Part shown: positions 45,349 through 64,000 of the stretch, piece by piece
How positions within the stretch are numbered: position 1 is the first letter of the stretch
Layout: each line of letters begins with the position of its first letter
Source of the DNA: Paraescarpia echinospica
Lineage: Eukaryota > Annelida > Polychaeta > Sabellida > Siboglinidae
Assembly (NCBI GenBank): GCA_020002185.1
Contig: CM034534.1
Location: forward strand, 67,867,452-67,931,451
Length of the DNA stretch: 64,000 bases
Direction: 5' to 3'
The notes under the pieces: generated by a model
The model's input: the letters and a program-made list of their open reading frames with translations, nothing else
The model's database searches: none
Told to the model about the DNA's origin: nothing
Made by a program: the position numbers and the translations under genes

Positions 45349-48154
45349 GCAAAGAACAGTCTGGAAAACTGTTCTGAAGCTGGATATAAATGTGTTTGTT
45401 TAAATGCAAGGAGTATAGTAAACAAAAGAAATGAACTAAACATTATGGTAGAAGATATTGACCCTCACATAATAGGTATAACCGAATCATGGGCAACCAC
45501 CGATATATCAGATGCTGAATTGGGTCTGACAGGATATGTAATGTTTAGGAAAGATAGAATAGGAAGAAGGGGAGGTGGAGTTATTTTATATATTAAAGAA
45601 TCTATCCAGGCTGATGAAATTAAATTAGACAGAGATGCAGATTGCGAAGAAGCTGTTTGGTGTAACATAGTTACAGGAAACTCAACGTTAACGGTTGGAA
45701 TAGTTTATCGAAGTCCAAACATAAAGATAGAAGAGAATGAAAAAATACGAAACGCTATACGGGAAGTGAGCAAACGGGACTGTGTTATTACGGGGGATTT
45801 TAACAATGGGCATATAAAATGGAAATCTCTACAGAGTATGGGTAGTGAGGACCACAAGTTTTTAGTTTTAGTACAATATAGTTTCCTTTCTCAACATGTG
45901 CTAGAACCAACCAGGGGAGGGAATGTGTTAGACATAGTTTTGTCTTCACAGAATGAATTAGTTGACAATGTCAAGATATGTGAGCCACTGGGGAATTGTG
46001 ATCACAACCAGATACATTTTATCATCAAAGTAAAATCAGAAAGGAATTGTAAAAAGCAGTACAGGAGAAATTTCCACAAAGGAAAATATAAGGACATAAG
46101 GAAATACTTAGCAAGGATAGACTGGAATAACACACTGAAGAATAAGACAGCAACAGAATGCTGGAATATCTTAAAGAGTGAAATTGAATGCATCATCGTC
46201 AAATTTGTTCCCTTAAAAAACACGGGAAAAGGTCCAAAAAGAAACACTTATCGAAAGAAGCCATTACAAAAATTAAGTATAAACAAATGATGTGGAAGTC
46301 ATATAGACATACTGGAAATGACGAAGACTACAACATTTATAAAGAAGCACTAAACCAAGCTACAGCTGAAATTAGAAATTCAAAGAGAAGCTATGAACAT
46401 AAATTAGCTTGTAATATAAAACATGACAGCAAGAGATTTTATGCGTATGTTCGAAGCAAACAGAAAGTTCAGGATAAGGTCAGTCCTCTAGAAGATAGTG
46501 CTGGAAATATAATATCAGAGGGATTCTTATTGGCTGAAGACCTGAATGAGTATTTTAGTTCAGTGTTTACCAGAGAAGACATTAGTTCACTGCCAGTACC
46601 AGAGGCTAAGTTCAAGGGGGCAGAATCAGACTATTTAGGACAGTTAATTGTAACCCCAGAAATGGTAGCTAAGAAAATAAGGGCTATGAAGGATACCATA
46701 TCACCTGGAGTGGATGGTATTCCACCCAAACTACTACTGGAAATTGTAGAACAAATTAGCATATCGCTTGCAACAGTTTTCAACTTGTCATTAGAAGAAG
46801 GAGTGGTTCCTTTAGAATGGAAAGAAGCAAATGTTATACCGTTATTTAAAAAGGTTCGAGAAACAAGTCAAATAATTATAGACCAGTGAGTTTAACATCG
46901 GTGATTTGTAAATTATTAGAAAGACTAATTAAAGATCACATGGTGGATTTTCTTGCTAAACATAACTTGATAAACCCATCTCAACATGGGTTTCTAAAAG
47001 CGAGGTCATGCTTAACAAATATGTTATGTTTTTTGGAAGATATCACTACACTAAGTGGGTAGACGAGGGATCACCAGTAGATATCATCTACTTAGATTTT
47101 CAAGAAGCTTTCGACAAAGTGCCACATCAAAGATCACTGCTTAAACTAAAGGCCCATGGCATAGGAAATGGTATAATTAACTGGATAGAAAAATGGCTGA
47201 TTGACAGAAGACAACGGGTAGTTGTTGATGGGGAGGCTTCAAACTGGAAATCTGTTTTGAGTGGGGTTCCACAGGGATCAGTACTGGGACCTATATTATT
47301 CTTAATATATATAAACGATTTGGACGATGATATAGCTAGCAAGGTGTTGAAATTTGCAGATGATACAAAAGTGTTTAGAAGGATTAAAAGTGATGGAGAT
47401 AGACATCATTTACAAGATGATCTTGACAGGTTGATCAAATGGTCTGAAAAGTGGCAAATGTTGTTCAATTTTGGGAAATGTAAATGCCTTCACACAGGAC
47501 ATGGGAACGAATATGTAGAATATACAATGGGGGGAACTGTACTAAGTACTACTGTAAAAGAAAAAGACTTAGGGCTGACAATTAGTGCTGACATGAAGGT
47601 TTCAGAGCAGTGTGGAATTGCAGCTTCAAAAGGAAATCAAATCCTTGGATTGATTAGGCGAAATATAGCATATAAAGAAAAAGAACTAATAATACCGCTG
47701 TACAAAACAATAGTTAGGCCTCATTTAGAATATTGCATAAAAGCGTGGAGGCCATACCGCAAGAAGGACATAGATATGCTAGAAAGAGTACAGAGGAGAG
47801 CGACTAAAATGATACCAAAACTGAGGGATCTTAGTTATGAAAAACGCCTAAAAGAATGTGGTTTAACAACACTAGAGACCAGAAGATTGAGAGGAGATCA
47901 GATAGAAGTGTTTAAAATATTGAATGGTTATGAAAATATTTATAGAGATATGGTTTTTTTCAGTTAAGAAAGATAGAAAGACTAGAGGACATGAAGTTAC
48001 ATTAGTAAAGGAGCAGTGTAGATTAGACGTAAGAAAGTTCTCATTTTCACAAAGGACTGAGAATGAATGGAACAGATTATCTGATGATTGTGTGGGTGCT
48101 AGTAGTGTGAAAAATAAAATCAACACATACCTCGGAAGGGCTGGATATATGTAA
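45349..48154 (+). pseudogene. LINE ORF2: endonuclease-reverse transcriptase, frameshifted
   Basis: The frame opens at about 45349 with CVCLNARSIVNKRNEL. Endonuclease landmarks follow: ITESW (45478), GGVILYIKE, VGIVYRSPN, ITGDFNNGHIKW (45785) and CDHNQIHF. The RT includes SPGVDGIPPKLL (46700), NYRPVSLTSVICKLLERLIK (46875), IIYLDFQEAFDKVPHQ (47083), GVPQGSVLGPILFLIYINDL (47263) and the catalytic FADD (47353-47364). The C-terminal domain ends GRAGYM. Frame changes occur near 46250, 46865, 47055 and 47950. The gene would have provided target cleavage and reverse transcription for the element. Confidence 0.85.
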
Positions 48155-48329
48155 ATAAAAGGGTTGGACTCTCGATAAGCCAAAGGGCTTCCTTGTCCAC
48201 CTGCCATCAAGAGTTAATTCTCTGGATGGCAATCTTGTTAAATCTTGTTAAATACGTGACTTGCTTAGTAATGCATGACGACTATGTACGTACGTGATTT
48301 GCTAAGTCATGCATGATGAAATGTGTGGC

Positions 48330-49497
48330 ACGCGAAACGATGGTAGTAATGTTAACAGATAACCACACAACAGACGTAGCATCACGTGAAAAACGTTGAC
48401 TGTGTTGAATGTTATAAATATCAAGATTGTTCTGCAGTCATCCCAAAACAACGTGTAACTATAATACGATTTGTTAAAGATTCACAATATAAATTTATTA
48501 TACTCGATTACATGATCAAAGCATATAAATGTAAAGTGTTAACCTGTACTTTCCTATCTATATGTATGGCTCGTATTCCTAAAAGTAGAACAATATTTAT
48601 GAATCACATCAGTTCGCTTAGTTGGTTGGTCGGTTCGTTCGTTCGCTGGGTCATTCGTTCGTTGGCGTTTGGTATAAACACAGCAACGTACATGAGTTTA
48701 GCGACATCAGGAAATGAAGAGTTTACGTTTTTATTACATAACAACGAAATCACCGCCACTCTGTTAATTGTAATAACCACTAGCGCATTGCGTGAAACAT
48801 GATAATTGTTTAGCAATGTTAATATTATTCATTGCATAAGCTAGTGAACTACCTGTAACATCACGACACCCATACCTTGTGACATAGGTTTTTGAGGGTT
48901 ATTAGTTCAACTCAAGTGAATCCTCATGTCAAACATTAGTTTGAACCATAATGTAGCCGTAATTTCAGTATTGTTCTAACGTACATGTAGAGTGTCGTTG
49001 AAATAAGGAGTCCACTGGTGCGTTTTGATATAATTTCCAATGCGCCGATGGCGTCGCCAGATTTCCTTAATAGTGCTGGGTTCGAATTCGTGATAGCAAG
49101 AACGGAAAGAGCGACGCATTTTGCAACAGAAGCCATCACCATAGTCTGTCTTGTTGCATCATTCGGTAAGCAGCATAAAACGGCCATCAGTTCACTTCTT
49201 AATGTCACTCTGCTCTCTACCAAACAAAACACAGGTGAAACAGTCTGATCTGATGATCCCATAAATCCTGTTGTCTTGTTTATCGAAGCACATGTTGTAC
49301 GCTTCGGGGGAGAAAGAGAAACACTCGCGGGGAAACATTTCAATGTTCTGCCGATATTGTTACTTTTGCAATAGTCTTTGCTCTGTGACGCCAATCACGT
49401 GATCAGCACACGCCGCACTGCCCAAGTGCATTTGGTCTGTATCGGGAACCACGCGAAACGTCATTTCAGGGACGTATCGCGCATGTGCACGGGATAT
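48330..49497. other. 3' flank of SQOR, between LINE and stop codon
   Basis: The right part must contain the SQOR 3' UTR; TTTATT (AATAAA on the minus strand) at 48731-48736 is one possible poly(A) signal. A 152-codon minus-strand frame at 48936-49394 has no recognised motif. GTTCGTTCGTTCG repeats occur near 48630. Confidence 0.35.
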
Positions 49498-61314
<11,817 letters not shown>

Positions 61315-61423
61315 GGCGTAGACTGTGTCGTGTGAGAGGGTATACGTTGTGGATGCGACAAGGAAGGGCTAGTGTCTTCTTGCTTCTTTGTTGCGGTGTG
61401 TCGTTACGCCGGCAACATCGCCG

Positions 61424-61433
61424 TTTATAAATA
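61424..61433 (-). promoter_or_regulatory. TATA-like box upstream of SQOR
   Basis: On the minus strand TATTTATAAA sits about 110 bp before the SQOR ATG, in otherwise GC-rich DNA. A start site some 30 bp downstream would give a 5' UTR of about 80 bp. Position and context suggest a core promoter; no transcript evidence is available. Confidence 0.4.
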
Positions 61434-61947
61434 GCGCCTCGCTGTTGTAATGTCGCCGGCCAATCCTTCAGCCGGCATGAAGAGCCACGCCTTCAGCCGC
61501 TGGCCTTGATCCACGGTCGACGTCAGCGCCGTGACTGATTGCATCTCGAACTTTTATATAACGATCATTCTGTCAGTTTACGACCGCGTTTCTAATCACT
61601 GTATGCAAGTCCTACTATCTAAAGTTTACATGTTTTACACAACATTACATTGAACGCACCCATGGTTTGCTACAGATCTCGTTAAATCCTACGCCTTTAC
61701 GTAAGTCACAATTCGATTTGCAGTTATTGGGGACTTCGAAATTTGCTGTTTTGCTGTGTTACGATGAATTGACGTTTGTTGATACTATGTAATACTACGA
61801 CGGAATGTTCCAGACGGTCCATCACAACGAGTCATCGATTAATGTTTACACACATGTTACCGCAAACACTTATACACAATTACACACTATGCTCGACCAC
61901 TGCACAACATGATGGCGTAACTTGTTTTTATAATTATAGACAACACA

Positions 61948-62040
61948 AGTGTATGTGTGTGCATGCGCGTGCGTGCGTGCGTGTGCGTGCGTGTGCGCGC
62001 ATGTGTGTACGCGTGTGCACATGTGTGCGTGTAGGCATGT
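61948..62040. repeat. Imperfect (GT)n/(GCGT)n repeat
   Basis: Alternating purine-pyrimidine run GTGTGTGCATGCGCGTGCGT and variants, interrupted by TACG and GCAT. Confidence 0.9.
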
Positions 62041-63727
62041 GTACGTATGACATTTGACAGCATATCATAATATATAATTGATTTAGTAAAAACTGTGTTA
62101 ACAATTAACACGCTATCTGCCTTATGTCGAAGCATGGGTCTACAGGTTTTACACGTACTTAGTATATGGAACAATTATGTGCAACTCACATACACTGTTG
62201 ACAACTTTAATTCCACTCTGCTGCTGAATACATGGGACATCTGGTTAAAATGAATTGCGTCGCTTTGACCCAGTGTTTTTTGTTGTTACTGTGCGTCCTA
62301 CGCAAAGCGAAGACCGTATTTCTTATCGTCCAGGGTTGGCTCTATTGATTTGGTGGATTCAGAGGTGGCTGGTCAGTACGATCTGTGCCCGGAATGTTCT
62401 GGCACATACAGAACAGCACATGATTGATGGTTGGATCTGGACGCAGACGTGTTATTGAGCCGAGACGTTCTCTCACTTCGTCTCGTCTTGGCTTTGCAAA
62501 GTTATTGTATTAATTAACGCAAGCCATGTTGTCCGATGGCAATGCCTGCTGAGTTGTAATTGTGCTGCATGAATTTTAAAATATGTAGTTGCTATAAATA
62601 CCATGAAAATCGAATTACGTGAGGGGTAAAATCTGGCGAAATGGACATTAAATTATCAAGATATCGGCACACTCAATTAATGAATGTAACATATTAAATT
62701 ATTAGAATACACACATTCGTAAAGTATGTAAATCATGCTTGTTCTGAATGAGCATAATGAGTTCGTGCTATCATTGACGTCAATCATCCCGTTGCAATCA
62801 AGCCAGTATTGGTATCTGCAACGTACCAATCACGATCAAGAACCTATGTTCAACATAACGTCATTAGTCATCTACTCTTATACAACGTCGACGTCACAAC
62901 AACGCCGCTATTGTGACGTGTGGGTTGACTAGAAACGCTATGTCCAATGCTTCACGGGTGTCATTGTAATGGTTTGTACGTTAGCAACAAATGTACATTG
63001 AATGTAGCGATTGACACGGAAACTCGCTGGGCCAACAAAACGATTCAAATAGTTTGAACTCATTGCAGACTGTCTGCCATAATGGCGTCCAAGCTTTTGT
63101 GTGCGGTTCCGGTTTTGAGCGGTTGCTTTGTTGAATGGTAGTGTTGTGATACGATTCCGCAGACATAATCAGTCGGTGCCCCCAGAAAACTGGGTTTACT
63201 TCACCTGTGGCTATTGTCTGCAGAAAGAGAGCGTATGCAGTGGAGTGTGTGGAAGATTGTAGAGAGATCGCATTACTAACGATTCAGAGAAAACAATGTA
63301 ATAATGTACAGTTCCTTCAAAACAGTATGTTGCACTATATACGGTAGTTGTTTCAACGTACTTTCAAAGTACTACGATTAAGTTAAGACCACCTATCAAT
63401 AAGTATATAATTTTAACGATGAACACTTGTTTCATATTTCTTGGCGCCATACGTTGGTGATTACTATATTGTATAATTAATATTATATTTTTAAACTCTG
63501 TGTGTTTAGCAATATGCATTATTGTTGTTTATTTGATAATAATTCAAAACACTACTGTTACGTTAAAACTTGTTTTGAACTTAGCCCCTGTAACGTTGCG
63601 AAACTCTGCTATCTTTTTTTGGAAACATTGCCGCAATATTTTCGAGGGTCAGGCAGTATGTTGAACTTTCTACACTTGCCGCCTAACATAGCATAGTAAT
63701 TTGTAACAGTAAGTCTGCCGTGTAGAA

Positions 63728-63985
63728 CGTGGGAAAATGAGAACTTCTTGAACATCAAAGGGTATTGCTGTGTTCACTCGGCTAAATATACGTCCTACGC
63801 CTTGCACGTCCCCCAAAATGTATTACCAATAAAGCTTGTTTTGAAACCGGATGTTTCATTTACCATTTGATCATGCTCCGGGACAATTTGGCGGGCAGTA
63901 TACCCTCAACATAGTTGGTATAGTCTTAACAACATTATATTAATTTTTTAATTAAAAAACTAGAAACAGACTGCCTCCCGTTAAT
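63728..63985. repeat. Dispersed repeat, copy 2
   Basis: Shares AACGTGGGAA, GGGTATTG and ACCGGATGTTT with 27460-27660 in the same order. It ends with CAGACTGCCTCCC, the complement of the GGGAGGCAGTCTG at the start of the first copy. That would suit inverted termini of a small element. Confidence 0.4.
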
Positions 63986-64000
63986 ATAAAATAATGTAAT

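Larger units (their letters stand above)
43295..48250 (+). mobile_element. Nearly full-length CR1-like LINE
   Basis: The plus-strand element has a 5' UTR, an esterase-bearing ORF1 (43877-45275), an endonuclease/RT ORF2 (45349-48154) and a short 3' UTR. The 3' UTR contains CTCGATAAGCC, the CTGCCATC/GGATGGCA pair and a tandem AATCTTGTTA end. The same 3' end occurs at 1561. One in-frame stop and roughly four frameshifts inactivate it, but domains are otherwise complete, so it is a fairly young copy. The 5' limit is uncertain. Confidence 0.85.
61440..64000. other. Upstream of SQOR, no supported gene
   Basis: Contains the GT-rich repeat at 61948-62040 and the dispersed repeat near 63728-63985. 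Open frames here are short, without motifs. Confidence 0.4.

Noticed and set aside
49070..49100. Box B-like GGGTTCGAATTC
   Set aside because: No box A at the proper distance upstream and no tRNA-like folding.
48936..49394. 152-codon minus-strand ORF just after the SQOR stop
   Set aside because: Probably within the SQOR 3' UTR; no recognisable domain, and a plus-strand frame is also open over the same bases. A second cistron would need transcript or conservation evidence.

Overview
This window is from the nuclear genome of a multicellular animal, almost certainly an invertebrate. Genes are split by GT-AG introns with consistent phases. Non-LTR retrotransposons of several lineages are abundant (CR1-like, L2-like, RTE-like and others), and there are tRNA-derived repeats, many microsatellites and AT-rich non-coding DNA. 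A spiralian (mollusc, annelid or relative) would fit, but nothing here fixes the phylum.

Three host loci stand out. (1) At 676-9491 (+), three phase-compatible coiled-coil exons are followed by a large terminal exon encoding seven C2H2 zinc fingers. A decayed paralogue of that zinc-finger exon lies at 24312-25656. (2) At 28476-29687 (+) is an intact, intronless, GC-rich rhodopsin-family GPCR of the neuropeptide Y / sNPF / PrRP-receptor type, with HRY in place of the usual DRY. (3) At 49498-61314 (-) is a complete ten-exon gene for mitochondrial sulfide:quinone oxidoreductase (SQOR). It was rebuilt exon by exon to 463 residues, with both redox cysteines and the FAD motifs present.

The rest is mainly mobile and repetitive DNA. 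1.5-8.3 kb holds a CR1-like 3' fragment and an L2-like LINE inside the zinc-finger gene's introns. 9.7-13.9 kb holds a 50-bp tandem array, a tRNA-derived SINE and an RT relic. 13.9-15.6 kb is a 1.7-kb foldback with tRNA-like sequence in each arm. 15.9-19.2 kb is an element with doubled terminal inverted repeats enclosing a dead LINE. 19.2-23.5 kb is a minus-strand LINE interrupted by a plus-strand RTE-like LINE. 26.0-27.45 kb is a 20-bp minisatellite resembling a repeated tRNA D-arm/box A. 30.85-34.5 kb is a candidate DNA transposon with inverted termini around a dead gene of a family with a FEN/XPG-like motif. 34.6-42.4 kb is GA/CAGA microsatellite split by a nearly full-length LINE (-). 43.3-48.25 kb is a nearly full-length CR1-like LINE (+) with an esterase-type ORF1.

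The host genes show no operon-like relationship. The zinc-finger gene would act in the nucleus, the GPCR at the plasma membrane and SQOR at the inner mitochondrial membrane. The most unusual features are the foldback with paired tRNA-like heads, the box-A minisatellite, the inverted-repeat-bounded FEN-like element and the HRY receptor.
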